This document shows, one piece after another, positions 41,042 through 49,910 of a DNA stretch of 64,000 nt. Both the position numbers and the translations under genes were made by a program. The notes below the pieces were generated by a model. The model was not told the DNA's origin and made no database searches. It worked only from the letters and a program-made list of their open reading frames with translations. The number at the start of each line of letters is the position of its first letter. Positions within the stretch are counted from its first letter, which is position 1. The stretch comes from Rhodococcoides kyotonense. Its GTDB lineage: Bacteria > Actinomycetota > Actinomycetes > Mycobacteriales > Mycobacteriaceae. Location of the stretch: contig NZ_FZOW01000003.1 in the NCBI RefSeq assembly GCF_900188125.1, positions 248,001-312,000 on the forward strand, read 5' to 3'.

Positions 41042-41607
41042 CCGGTATCGAACATGCGCTACGCGCCCGTGCGCGCAGAGTTACCGCGGGGACCAACTTT
41101 GCGCGCACGGGCGGCGAAGCCGCATATTCAATCGCCGCGTCCGTCATGGACCCCGAAATGCCCTTGCTCACGCTTGACGACCTGGGCGTCCTGCGCGGCG
41201 TCGAAGTCAGGGACGACGGAAGCGTCCTCGTCACCATCACCCCGACGTACTCGGGATGCCCCGCAATGGCCACGATGCGCGACGACATCGCCCACAAGCT
41301 CGAAGACCACGGCTACACCGACGTCGAGATCGTCACCAGCCTTACCCCCGCGTGGAGCACAGACTGGATCTCCGAGGAGGGACTCCAGAAACTCCGCGAG
41401 ACCGGGTACTCGACGCCTGGCCCCGCTCCCGCACGCGTCTCGGGCCCGGTCCCGTTGACCCTGACCATCAAGCCGCGTCAGCTCGCGTGCCCTCGATGTG
41501 GCTCCGCCAATACGTTTTTGACGTCCGAGTTCGGCGCCACCCTGTGCAAAGCCCAGTACCGGTGTGACGACTGCCTCGAACCCTTCGACCACGTGAAGGA
41601 GATCTGA
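41038..41607 (+). CDS. paaD: PaaD: epoxidase maturation/sulfur-cluster protein with in-frame palindrome insertion
   Basis: PaaD is a MIP18/SufT-like protein needed for epoxidase activity. The 189-residue product has a MIP18 domain (VMDPEMPLLTLDDLGVL, TPTYSGCPAM, LTPAWSTDWI) and a C-terminal zinc or cluster domain with CPRCGS and CKAQYRCDDC. Between IEHALRA and AYSIAASVMDPEM lie about 20 residues (RVTAGTNFARTGGEA and neighbours) encoded by a dispersed palindromic element; E. coli PaaD is 165 residues, shorter by about that amount. The insertion keeps the frame. It overlaps paaC (GTGA) and paaE (TGATG). Confidence 0.92.
   Translation: MTGIEHALRARARRVTAGTNFARTGGEAAYSIAASVMDPEMPLLTLDDLGVLRGVEVRDDGSVLVTITPTYSGCPAMATMRDDIAHKLEDHGYTDVEIVTSLTPAWSTDWISEEGLQKLRETGYSTPGPAPARVSGPVPLTLTIKPRQLACPRCGSANTFLTSEFGATLCKAQYRCDDCLEPFDHVKEI
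41053..41123. repeat. Dispersed 71-bp palindromic element, copy B, inside paaD
   Basis: Perfect 13-bp arms CGCCCGTGCGCGC and GCGCGCACGGGCG enclose about 24 bases including GTTACCGCGGGGACCAAC. The reverse complement matches copy A at 14754-14824. Here it is translated as part of PaaD. Confidence 0.75.
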
Positions 41608-42701
41608 TGACGGTCACTGCTGAACCCGTGGTCACTCCACAGAGAAACAGACCATTCCACACACTGACTGTCGCCGACGTCGAATCCCTGTGCGACGACG
41701 CCGTCGCCGTCACCTTCGACGTTCCCGACGACCTTCGCGACGAATTCGACTTCCGCCCAGGCCAATCGCTGATGCTGTCTCGGACCGTGGATGGCGTCGA
41801 ACATCGTCGTTCGTACTCCATCTGCGCCGCCGCGGGCACTCGCCCGCGCGTCGGTGTCCGTGAGGTGACGGACGGGTTGTTCTCGTCGTGGCTCGTGCAC
41901 GAGGTCAAGGCCGGTGACCGCATCGATGTCCAAGGCCCGACCGGCAACTTTCACGCCGACCCTGCCGCGGGTGGACGCCACGTACTGATCGCCGCCGGCT
42001 CCGGCATCACCCCAATGCTGTCGATCGCATCCTCGGTTCTGGCGAATCCGGATGCGGAAGTTGTTCTGCTGTACGGCAATCGGCGCACGCGCTCGGTGAT
42101 GTTCGCCGAGGAGATCGCCGATCTCAAGGACCAGTACGGCAGCCGGTTCGACGTCATCCATGTGCTCTCGCGTGAGCCACGTGAGGTCGAACTCTTCAGC
42201 GGCAGGCTCGACGCCGACAGGCTCCGCGCAATTCTGGACTCGGTTGTCGCCACACCGGACATCGATCACTTCTGGCTGTGCGGACCGTTCGGCATGGTGA
42301 CCGACGCGCAGCAGGTCCTCGGTGACCTGGGGGTCTCCAAATCCAGCGTGCACGCGGAACTGTTCTACGTCGACGACGTACCGCCTCCACAGGAGAAGCA
42401 TCGCGAACCCGGAATCACGGGTCCCAGCAGCGAAGTCACCATCACCCTCGACGGCCGAAGCGTCACAGGCACACTCCCGCAGGACGAGTCGATTCTCGAT
42501 TCCGCCGAGCAGCTGCGCTCCGACCTACCCTTCGCGTGCAAGGGCGGTGTGTGCGGCACATGCCGCGCGAAGGTGACCTGCGGCGAGGTCGACATGCGTC
42601 GCAATTACGCACTCGAGGACAACGAGGTCGCCGCAGGCTTCGTCCTCACCTGCCAGACATTCCCACTGAGCGATACCGTGACCGTCGATTTCGACGCCTG
42701 A
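41607..42701 (+). CDS. paaE: PaaE: phenylacetyl-CoA epoxidase reductase
   Basis: PaaE passes electrons from NADPH to the epoxidase. The 364-residue protein has an FAD domain (RSYSICAAAG), an NAD(P) domain (LIAAGSGITPMLSI, FWLCGPFGMV) and a C-terminal plant-type [2Fe-2S] ferredoxin domain with Cys pattern CKGGVCGTCRAKV plus a distant Cys (LTCQT). Domain order and length match PaaE. Confidence 0.95.
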   Translation: MTVTAEPVVTPQRNRPFHTLTVADVESLCDDAVAVTFDVPDDLRDEFDFRPGQSLMLSRTVDGVEHRRSYSICAAAGTRPRVGVREVTDGLFSSWLVHEVKAGDRIDVQGPTGNFHADPAAGGRHVLIAAGSGITPMLSIASSVLANPDAEVVLLYGNRRTRSVMFAEEIADLKDQYGSRFDVIHVLSREPREVELFSGRLDADRLRAILDSVVATPDIDHFWLCGPFGMVTDAQQVLGDLGVSKSSVHAELFYVDDVPPPQEKHREPGITGPSSEVTITLDGRSVTGTLPQDESILDSAEQLRSDLPFACKGGVCGTCRAKVTCGEVDMRRNYALEDNEVAAGFVLTCQTFPLSDTVTVDFDA

Positions 42702-42718
42702 CACATTCGGAGACAGCA

Positions 42719-44026
42719 ATGACCAGCGTCTTGTCCGCCCCGACCGATACACCCGACATCGAGTTCGCGTCGCGCGACCGCATCGCGACACTACAGCTGG
42801 AGCGGCTTCGGTGGTCCTTGAAACACGCCTACGACAACGTGCCGCACTACCGAAAAGCGTTCGACGCCGCGGGAGTTCACCCCTCGGATCTGAAGGACCT
42901 CTCCGATCTCGCGAAATTCCCGTTCACCGCGAAGAAGGACCTTCGCGAGAACTACCCGTTCGGAATGTTCGCGGTGCCGCAGGACAAGGTCTCGCGCATC
43001 CATGCGTCGTCGGGCACAACGGGTAGGCCGACGGTCGTCGGCTACACGGCGAACGACATCAGCAATTGGGCCGATCTCATCGCACGCAGCTTGCGCGCCG
43101 GTGGCGTGAAGCCGTCGGACAAAGTTCATGTCGCCTATGGCTACGGCCTGTTCACCGGCGGGCTGGGTGCGCACTACGGCGCAGAACGCCTCGGCTGCAC
43201 CGTCATTCCGATGTCCGGAGGAATGACCGACCGCCAGATCCAGCTCATCGAGGACTTCCAGCCCGACGCGATCATGGTCACGCCGTCGTACATGCTCACG
43301 ATCGTCGACGCGATGGTCAAGAAGGGCATCGACCCGGCGAAGACATCGCTGAAAACCGGAGTCTTCGGCGCCGAACCGTGGACCGAGGAGATGCGCAAGG
43401 AGATCGAGAAGACCCTCGACATGGACGCCGTCGACATCTACGGACTCTCCGAGGTCATGGGACCGGGCGTCGCGATGGAATGCGTCGAAACCAAGGACGG
43501 ACTGCACATCTGGGAGGATCATTTCTACCCGGAGGTCATCGACCCGGTGACCGGCGAAGTTCTGCCCGACGGCGAGGAGGGTGAGTTGGTGTTCACGTCG
43601 CTGTCCAAGGAAGCGATGCCCATCATCCGCTACCGCACCCGCGACCTGACGCGTCTGCTGCCGGGCACCGCCCGCACGATGCGCCGCATGCAGAAAGTCA
43701 CCGGACGCACCGACGATATGATCATTCTCCGAGGCGTCAACCTGTTCCCGACGCAGATCGAGGAGCTGATTCTGACGATTCCCGCGTTGGCCCCGCAGTT
43801 CCAGTGTGTGCTCGAGCGCGCGGGACGCATGGATTCGTTGACCGTGGTCGTCGAAGCGCGCCCTGATGCGTCGAGCGATGTCCACGGCCCGTCCGCAGCG
43901 ACCCTGAAGAAGCTCGTCAAGGACCGCATCGGCGTCAGCGTTCAGGTCGACGTCGTCGCACCGGCAGCGCTAGAGCGTTCCATCGGTAAGGCGCGCCGCC
44001 TGATCGACAACCGCCCTGGCGTATGA
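42719..44026 (+). CDS. paaK: PaaK: phenylacetate-CoA ligase
   Basis: PaaK starts the pathway by making phenylacetyl-CoA from phenylacetate, ATP and CoA. The 435-residue adenylate-forming enzyme has the phosphate loop SSGTTGRPT (residues 98-106), YGLSEVMGPGV, YRTRDLTRLL and the C-terminal Lys region (RSIGKARRL). The short PaaK-type C-terminal domain and MQKVTGRTDDMIILRG are characteristic. The ATG at 42719 has GGAGA six bases upstream. It follows paaE by 17 bases and is the last enzyme of the paaABCDEK operon. Confidence 0.95.
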   Translation: MTSVLSAPTDTPDIEFASRDRIATLQLERLRWSLKHAYDNVPHYRKAFDAAGVHPSDLKDLSDLAKFPFTAKKDLRENYPFGMFAVPQDKVSRIHASSGTTGRPTVVGYTANDISNWADLIARSLRAGGVKPSDKVHVAYGYGLFTGGLGAHYGAERLGCTVIPMSGGMTDRQIQLIEDFQPDAIMVTPSYMLTIVDAMVKKGIDPAKTSLKTGVFGAEPWTEEMRKEIEKTLDMDAVDIYGLSEVMGPGVAMECVETKDGLHIWEDHFYPEVIDPVTGEVLPDGEEGELVFTSLSKEAMPIIRYRTRDLTRLLPGTARTMRRMQKVTGRTDDMIILRGVNLFPTQIEELILTIPALAPQFQCVLERAGRMDSLTVVVEARPDASSDVHGPSAATLKKLVKDRIGVSVQVDVVAPAALERSIGKARRLIDNRPGV

Positions 44027-44036
44027 GGTGAGCTGA

Positions 44037-44948
44037 GTGCAGTTCGAGAGGTGGCGTGAGGAGGTGTCGGCGGCATTCGTGCCGCTCGATGCCTCCTCCT
44101 CTGCTTCCGAAGACATATTCTCCGGCGAGTTGAAGTCCGGCTCGGTCGGGTCGTTACACATCAGCGAAGCGTCCGGGCGGTGCGTGGACGTACGGAGAAC
44201 GCCGTCGGTGATCCGTCGAAGTGATCCGGGACTGGTGAAGGTCGGCGTGCAGCTCCGCGGACGTGGCGTCGTCGTGCAGCGTGAGCGCGAAGCAGTCCTG
44301 ATGCCAGGCGATTTCGCCGTCTACGACACGAGCGAGCCCTACACACTGCACTTCGACGACGACTTCGCGATGTTCGTTCTGATGTTCCCACGCGAATCGT
44401 TGAAGATCAGGCCGAACGATCTGGCCAAGGTGTCCGCGTTGCGAATCAAAGGCGACGACGGGGTAGGCGCGCTCGTCTCACCCTTCCTGGCCGGATTACG
44501 CAAAGGCCTGTCCGACGGCTTGTCGTCGTCGCGGATGTTCGAAGATGCCGTCCTCGATCTCGTCAGCGCAGCGCTCGACGAGCGAGCACCACACGACAGC
44601 CGATCCCCCGGTGCCGTGATTCTGGCCGGCTCGCGGGCGTTCATCGAGGACAACCTCCATGATCCCGATCTGAACACTGCAATGGTCGCTGCAGCGCAGC
44701 ATATTTCGCCTCGATACCTGCAGAAGCTGTTCGTCGGCGACGGCGGTGTTGCGGCATGGATCAGGTCCCGCAGGCTCGAATCGTGCCGACGAGACCTGGA
44801 AGATCCTCGATTGAGACATGAGAGCATCGGAACCATCTGCGCGCGTTACGGTCTCGTCGATTCCGCCCACTTCTCCCGCGTTTTCAAGGAGGCGTACGGC
44901 ATCTCGCCCCGCAGTGCGCGTTCCGCGCTCGTGAGTGGAAATGTATAG
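44037..44948 (+). CDS. AraC-family regulator (FeaR/AraC_binding_2 type)
   Basis: The 303-residue protein has an N-terminal AraC_binding_2 domain (VQLRGRGVVVQREREAVLMP, GDFAVYDTSEPYTLHFDDDF) and a C-terminal AraC double helix-turn-helix (VAAAQHISPRYLQKLFVGDG; SIGTICARYGLVDSAHFSR). It is paralogous to the AraC gene at 49911. Its position between paaK and the divergent-direction aldehyde/alcohol dehydrogenase genes, and its FeaR-like layout, suggest control of arylethanol or arylacetaldehyde oxidation. The GTG at 44037 has a suitable AGGTGA. Its last codons and TAG stop lie in a dispersed palindrome. Confidence 0.85.
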   Translation: MQFERWREEVSAAFVPLDASSSASEDIFSGELKSGSVGSLHISEASGRCVDVRRTPSVIRRSDPGLVKVGVQLRGRGVVVQREREAVLMPGDFAVYDTSEPYTLHFDDDFAMFVLMFPRESLKIRPNDLAKVSALRIKGDDGVGALVSPFLAGLRKGLSDGLSSSRMFEDAVLDLVSAALDERAPHDSRSPGAVILAGSRAFIEDNLHDPDLNTAMVAAAQHISPRYLQKLFVGDGGVAAWIRSRRLESCRRDLEDPRLRHESIGTICARYGLVDSAHFSRVFKEAYGISPRSARSALVSGNV

Positions 44949-44973
44949 CGGGCTACACATTTCCACTCACGAG
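44928..44973. terminator. Dispersed stop-codon palindrome, copy 3 (convergent ends)
   Basis: Arms CTCGTGAGTGGAAATGTATAG and CTACACATTTCCACTCACGAG (21 bp, one G-U change) around CGGG. It lies between the convergent AraC and aldehyde dehydrogenase genes and carries the AraC stop. Confidence 0.88.
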
Positions 44974-44977
44974 GGGA

Positions 44978-46450
44978 CTACAGCACGATCGTGACGACCT
45001 TCTCCTCGGTGTTGGCCTCGATACCAGCCCAGCCGAGTTCACGGCCCGTGCCACTGGTCTTCATTCCACCCCATGGCAGGGCGGGATCGATTGCAGCCCA
45101 ACCGTTGACCCACACGGCGCCGGAACGCACCTGCGCCGCCAACGAGTGTGCGCGAGACACGTCGCGGGTCCAGATCGAAGCCGCCAGACCATACTCCGTT
45201 GCGTTGGCGATCTGAATCGCTTCCAGCTCAGTATCGAACGGAATGACCGTGCCGACGGGACCGAAGATCTCCTCCTGTGCGATCTTCATGTCGTTGTGCG
45301 CGTCGGCGAAGATGGTCGGTTCGACGAAGAATCCGTCGCGATCCGGGGCGCCACCGCCCGCCGCGACCCGGGCACCGCCGTCACGACCAGCTTGGATGTA
45401 CCCCAGGACGCTGTCGCGCTGCTTGGCGTTGACCAGCGCACCCATCGTCGTCGCCGGGTCGAAGGGGTCACCGAGCACCTGAGCCGACGCGGCCGCGGAC
45501 AGACCGTCCACCACCTGCGAGTACAGCGAACGATGCACCAGCACACGCGTTCCCGCGGCGCACACCTGTCCCTGGTTGAAGAACAGACCCATTGCCGTGC
45601 CGTTGATCGCAGCCTCGAGATCGGCATCTTCCAGGATGATCTGCGGCGACTTTCCGCCGAGTTCGAGGGTCGTTCGCTTGAAGGTGTCTGCTGCCTTCTT
45701 GGCGATGATGCGGCCGACGCGTGGACTTCCGGTGAAACTGATCTTGTCGACGCCCGGGTGCCCGACGAGCGCATCACCGGTCACTTCACCCAGTCCCGGA
45801 ACGACATTCACGACGCCTGCAGGAACCCCAGCCTCGCCGATGAGGCGCGCCAGATGCAGGATCGACAGCGGCGCATCCTCCGGCGGCTTCACGACTACGG
45901 TGTTGCCGGCGGCCAACGCGGGGGCCAACTTCCACGCCGCAATCATCAGCGGAGTGTTCCACGGAACGATCGCGCCGATGACGCCGACGGGCTCACGCAC
46001 GGTGTACGAGTGCGTCGGCTGCCCGAAATATCCTGCCGTCGGAATGGTCGCGCCCTGAATCTTATCGGCCCATCCGGCGAAGTGCCGGAATGTCGCCGCC
46101 GCATTGGGGATATCCAACATCGCAGGCTGCCCGACGGGCTTGCCCACGTCATGCGCTTCGAGACGTGCGAGCAGGTCGCCGTCCCGTTCGATCAGATCGG
46201 CTATGCGGTTCAACAACTTTCCGCGTACGACGCCGGGTGTCGATCCCCATTCACCGTTCAGCTGAGCTCGGGCAGCGCGGACGGCCGCGTCCACATCCTC
46301 GGCGGTCGCCGAGGAGACGTCGACCAAAGGCTGTCCGGTCGTCGGATTCAGATCGGTGAATGTGCCACCGTCGGATGCACCGACCCACTGCCCGGCAATG
46401 AAGAGCTGGGTGGCTGTGTCCACGGGAAGGGTCGTGAGTACTGCAGTCAT
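44978..46450 (-). CDS. Aldehyde dehydrogenase, probably phenylacetaldehyde dehydrogenase
   Basis: This 490-residue NAD-dependent aldehyde dehydrogenase has VPWNTPLMIAAWKLAPALAA, the catalytic Glu in TTLELGGKSPQII and catalytic Cys in FFNQGQVCAAGTRVLVH. The NQGQVCAAG form and overall length resemble phenylacetaldehyde dehydrogenases (FeaB/StyD type). Together with the adjacent alcohol dehydrogenase it would turn 2-arylethanol into arylacetate, feeding PaaK. The specific substrate is inference from context. It ends at a dispersed palindrome. Confidence 0.85.
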   Translation of the reverse strand: MTAVLTTLPVDTATQLFIAGQWVGASDGGTFTDLNPTTGQPLVDVSSATAEDVDAAVRAARAQLNGEWGSTPGVVRGKLLNRIADLIERDGDLLARLEAHDVGKPVGQPAMLDIPNAAATFRHFAGWADKIQGATIPTAGYFGQPTHSYTVREPVGVIGAIVPWNTPLMIAAWKLAPALAAGNTVVVKPPEDAPLSILHLARLIGEAGVPAGVVNVVPGLGEVTGDALVGHPGVDKISFTGSPRVGRIIAKKAADTFKRTTLELGGKSPQIILEDADLEAAINGTAMGLFFNQGQVCAAGTRVLVHRSLYSQVVDGLSAAASAQVLGDPFDPATTMGALVNAKQRDSVLGYIQAGRDGGARVAAGGGAPDRDGFFVEPTIFADAHNDMKIAQEEIFGPVGTVIPFDTELEAIQIANATEYGLAASIWTRDVSRAHSLAAQVRSGAVWVNGWAAIDPALPWGGMKTSGTGRELGWAGIEANTEEKVVTIVL

Positions 46451-46463
46451 GTTCGATACCTCT

Positions 46464-47576
46464 CTAGTACAGAATCAGTCCGCGGACGTTCTCGGCGTTA
46501 CGCATGGCCTCGTAACCGTCGTTCACCTGGTCGAGTGTGTATGTGCGCGTGATCATTTCGTCGAGTTTCAGCTGGCCTTCCATGTACAGACGCAGCAGGT
46601 GCGGGATGTCGAAGCGGATGTTGGCATTGCCGAACCACGCACCCTTCAGCGTCTTGCGCATGGCGGTGAGGTCGAACAGGCTCAGCGACACATCGGTCTG
46701 GGTGATGTCTCCGACGGACACGTGAACGCACACACCACCCTTGGCCACCAGACTCATCGCCGGAGCGATGATCGCACCGTTCGCGACGTCGATGGTGATG
46801 AGCACCTTGTCGGCCAACGCGCCCCACGTCAGGTCGTTCACCAGAGGCAGCGCCTCGTCGATGCTGGCGGCAGTGTGGGTCGCACCGAAAATCTTGGCCT
46901 GTTCCCGTTTGAACGGCGACGGATCGACCACGACGACGTGGCGGGCACCGGCGAGAGCGGCGCCCTGGACAGCGCCGCATCCGACACCGCCCATACCAAG
47001 GATGACGACGGTTTCGCCTGCGGAGACCCCCGCGGCATAGACCGCCGATCCCCAGCCCGTGGTGACGCCGCAGCCGACGAGCGCAGCCTTGTCCAAAGGA
47101 ATGTCATTGGTGATCTTGACGCACGACGCTTCGTTGACGACGGTCTGCGGAGCGAAAGTGCCCAACAGACACTGAATTCCGGCGTCCTGGCCACGTACGT
47201 GATGGCGGGCGGTGCCGTCGCTGACCTGGTAGCCCTCGAGCAGGTGTGCGCCCAGGTCGCAGATGCTGGACTGGCCGTTCGCGCATGCGCGACAACGACC
47301 ACACGCCGGAATGAAACCGAGCGCGACGTGGTCCCCGACCTCGACGGACGTGACTCCCGGGCCGATCTCGGTCACGATGCCTGCGCCCTCGTGGCCGCCG
47401 ATGAACGGCAACAGTCCTACCGGCACACTGCCGTCGCGCACATGCTCGTCCGAGTGGCACAGGCCGGACGCCGCCAGTTCGACCTTCACTTCGCCGTACT
47501 TCGGGGCGTCGAGAACGAGGTCCTCGATCTTCCAGTCCTGGCCTGCTTCCCAGAGAACTGCTGCTTGCAATGTCAT
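46464..47576 (-). CDS. Zinc-dependent alcohol dehydrogenase (NDMA-dependent type)
   Basis: The 370-residue medium-chain dehydrogenase has the catalytic zinc ligands (GLCHSDEHV, GGHEGAGIV), the structural zinc cysteines (CGRCRACANGQSSIC) and the cofactor motif ILGMGGVGCGAVQG. The wording (TFAPQTVVNEASCVKI; GNANIRFDIPHLLRLY) is that of the actinobacterial NDMA-dependent family, which keeps NAD tightly bound. It lies 13 bases upstream of the aldehyde dehydrogenase start, in one operon. A 2-phenylethanol-type alcohol is the likely substrate. ATG 47576 has GGAAGG upstream. Confidence 0.88.
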   Translation of the reverse strand: MTLQAAVLWEAGQDWKIEDLVLDAPKYGEVKVELAASGLCHSDEHVRDGSVPVGLLPFIGGHEGAGIVTEIGPGVTSVEVGDHVALGFIPACGRCRACANGQSSICDLGAHLLEGYQVSDGTARHHVRGQDAGIQCLLGTFAPQTVVNEASCVKITNDIPLDKAALVGCGVTTGWGSAVYAAGVSAGETVVILGMGGVGCGAVQGAALAGARHVVVVDPSPFKREQAKIFGATHTAASIDEALPLVNDLTWGALADKVLITIDVANGAIIAPAMSLVAKGGVCVHVSVGDITQTDVSLSLFDLTAMRKTLKGAWFGNANIRFDIPHLLRLYMEGQLKLDEMITRTYTLDQVNDGYEAMRNAENVRGLILY

Positions 47577-47846
47577 CGCTGACCTTCCTTCGAGTGTGTC
47601 CTGGGTCATAGCTTGACCCGCGGCAGCACCCGAAGACTTGTCGCTGCGCGCACAGTTGTTGCCGATATGCGCACTCGGTCATGTCGGCGCGACAGGCCAG
47701 GTTGTTTCGCGAGACTCACCCCGCCCGTTACCTGCGTGTTTCGGCGTCTTCCCGTGCGACGGAGAGTCAATTTTCTCGACACCGTCGGGCCATCCACGGG
47801 CCTCCCAGCAGGCAAAACTAGGTCACTCCCGAACGAAAGGCTCATC
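47577..47846. other. Divergent promoter region between alcohol dehydrogenase and nitrilase genes
   Basis: This 270-base gap separates divergent catabolic genes and is where AraC regulators would bind. I see no coding capacity. There are G/C-rich direct repeats of GTGCGC type around 47650-47690, but no clean operator that I would defend. Confidence 0.5.
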
Positions 47847-48899
47847 ATGACTCACCATCGGTTCCGCGCCGCAGCCGTCCAAGCCGCTCCGGTCTTCCTC
47901 GATCTCGACGCCTCCATCGACAAGGCCATCGGCCTCATCGAGGACGCAGCACGCGCCGGTGCCGAGCTCGTCGCATTCCCCGAGACCTACCTGCCGGGCT
48001 ACCCCTGGTACATCTGGCTCGACGCACCGGCGTGGGGATTCCAGTTCACACAGCGCTACTTCGACAACTCGCTCGAATACGGGACGCCTCAGGCCGACCG
48101 AATTGCTCAGGCCGCCAAGGACAATCACATCATGGTGGTCATGGGCCTGAGCGAGCGTTACAAGGCGAGCCTGTACATCGCCCAATGGATCATCGACGCC
48201 GAAGGCAAGACCGTTGCGATGCGTCGCAAACTCAAGCCGACGCACGTCGAACGCACCGTCTACGGCGAGGGCGATGGATCCGACCTGTCGGTCTACGGCA
48301 CCGATCTCGGCCGCGTCGGCGCGCTGTGCTGCTGGGAGCACCTGCAGCCGCTGTCGAAGTATGCGATGTACGCGCAGAACGAGCAGATCCACGTCGGCGC
48401 ATGGCCGAGCTTCTCGCTCTACACCGGCGCTGCCTACGCACTCGGACCCGAGGTCAACACCGCTGCGAGCCGCATCTACGCCGTCGAGGGTGGGTGTTTC
48501 GTCATCAGCCCCTGCGCGACGGTGTCCCCGGAAATGATCGAGATCATGTGCACCGACGACGCCAAGCGCGCGATGCTCACCGCAGGCGGTGGCCATGCCC
48601 GGATCTTCGCTCCCGACGGTCAGCTGATGCACGAACCACTCGCTCACGACGAGGAGGGCCTCGTCTTCGCCGACATCGACACCAGCCTGATCTCCATCGC
48701 CAAGGCGGCCGCCGATCCTGCCGGCCACTACTCTCGTCCTGACGTAACCCGTTTGTGGCTCAACAAGACTCCAGGTGATCGGGTCATATCAGGACCTGGT
48801 CGGGACACCCGGTACGACGTCGTAGAGGAGGCCGAGTCCGAAGTTCGTCTCGACATCATCGAGCAGCTTGCTCGCGACGAGGATCCAGCGCATGTCTGA
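47847..48899 (+). CDS. nit: Nitrilase (arylaceto- or aliphatic type)
   Basis: It hydrolyses a nitrile directly to the acid and ammonia. The 350-residue protein has the catalytic triad of the nitrilase branch: Glu46 (FPETYLPGYP), Lys near 130 (RRKLKPTHVER) and Cys162 (CCWEH). The sequence PWYIWLDAP after the Glu and the length match Rhodococcus nitrilases. It is coupled to aldoxime dehydratase, whose start lies eight bases inside its 3' end. With phenylacetonitrile it would produce phenylacetate for the paa pathway; the real substrate is inference. Confidence 0.93.
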   Translation: MTHHRFRAAAVQAAPVFLDLDASIDKAIGLIEDAARAGAELVAFPETYLPGYPWYIWLDAPAWGFQFTQRYFDNSLEYGTPQADRIAQAAKDNHIMVVMGLSERYKASLYIAQWIIDAEGKTVAMRRKLKPTHVERTVYGEGDGSDLSVYGTDLGRVGALCCWEHLQPLSKYAMYAQNEQIHVGAWPSFSLYTGAAYALGPEVNTAASRIYAVEGGCFVISPCATVSPEMIEIMCTDDAKRAMLTAGGGHARIFAPDGQLMHEPLAHDEEGLVFADIDTSLISIAKAAADPAGHYSRPDVTRLWLNKTPGDRVISGPGRDTRYDVVEEAESEVRLDIIEQLARDEDPAHV

Positions 48900-49893
48900 T
48901 CTCGAATCTGCGATTCCCGACCATCTCGTCGTTCCCCGCTCGTGTCCCCGCCGCACACCCGCGACGTACGAGCCGCCGTTTCCGTCGTACGTTGCGCGGT
49001 TCCCCGTGTCGACGAAGCGAGTCGTGATGGCATACTTCGGAATTCAGGGTGCTGCCGGTGACAGCCCGTGGGGACTCGACGGCCCACCGCGCAGCGATCG
49101 AGCACGCTATGTCGACGAAGAAGGCATCGACACGACGGTGTTCATCGGTTACTGGGACGACATGGCCGCTTTCGATCGGTGGTACCTGGCGACAGGTCAC
49201 TGCTGGACCGACACCGACGGCCGTTTCGTCGAGATCATCCGCCCGACCGTGGATCGGTACGAAACTCTGTTCTCGTCGACCGGACGTCTGGAAGGCGTTG
49301 CCACACTGACGGATTCTCTGAGCGGCACCATCGAGGAACATGCGTACTGGGGCGGCGTCCGAGATCGAATACCGCTCTCTCAGACCGACCCGATGACGCC
49401 CGTCGGAATGCCGGAGATCGCCGGGGACGGCAACAAGGTCAGAATCGTTCCGCACGAAAACATCTGCCTCATTCGATCCGGACAGGATTGGGCAGACACC
49501 GAGGGATCGGAACGAGAGATGTATTTGCGCGACGTCGAACCAGTCCTGCGTGCCGGCATGGATTTCCTGCGTGACGACGGGCTGAGCATCGGGTGCTTCG
49601 CCAACCGGTACATGACGGTCGTCGACGAGAACGGCAACGATCTCGACAAGTCGTTCGGGATGAGCTGGTGGCGTTCGCTGGCCGAGTTGGAGGCGTGGGC
49701 CGAGTCCCACCCGACGCACGTCGACATCTTCGGGGCTGCCCTGAAGTACCTGTCGACGATGGGCCCGGCAGCGTCACTCCGGCTCTATCACGAGGTCACG
49801 GTCGCTACCGCCGACGAGCAGTTCTTCGAGTACTCGGGGTGCCATGAACGCACCGGTCTCCTGCGCACTGCATCGGTGCGTTCTACCCTGTGA
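48892..49893 (+). CDS. oxd: Aldoxime dehydratase
   Basis: This heme enzyme dehydrates aldoximes to nitriles. The 333-residue protein matches the family: PSYVARFPVSTKRVVMAYFG, EHAYWGGVRDRIPLSQTD, a heme-proximal His (about 300) in LRLYHEV and a likely distal His (about 318) in YSGCHERTG, plus GMSWWRS. The gene overlaps nitrilase by eight bases. Pairing with a nitrilase (rather than nitrile hydratase/amidase) resembles the phenylacetaldoxime cluster known from Bacillus. Substrate is likely an arylacetaldoxime such as phenylacetaldoxime. Confidence 0.93.
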   Translation: MSDLESAIPDHLVVPRSCPRRTPATYEPPFPSYVARFPVSTKRVVMAYFGIQGAAGDSPWGLDGPPRSDRARYVDEEGIDTTVFIGYWDDMAAFDRWYLATGHCWTDTDGRFVEIIRPTVDRYETLFSSTGRLEGVATLTDSLSGTIEEHAYWGGVRDRIPLSQTDPMTPVGMPEIAGDGNKVRIVPHENICLIRSGQDWADTEGSEREMYLRDVEPVLRAGMDFLRDDGLSIGCFANRYMTVVDENGNDLDKSFGMSWWRSLAELEAWAESHPTHVDIFGAALKYLSTMGPAASLRLYHEVTVATADEQFFEYSGCHERTGLLRTASVRSTL

Positions 49894-49910
49894 CGAGACG
49901 GGAGAACACC

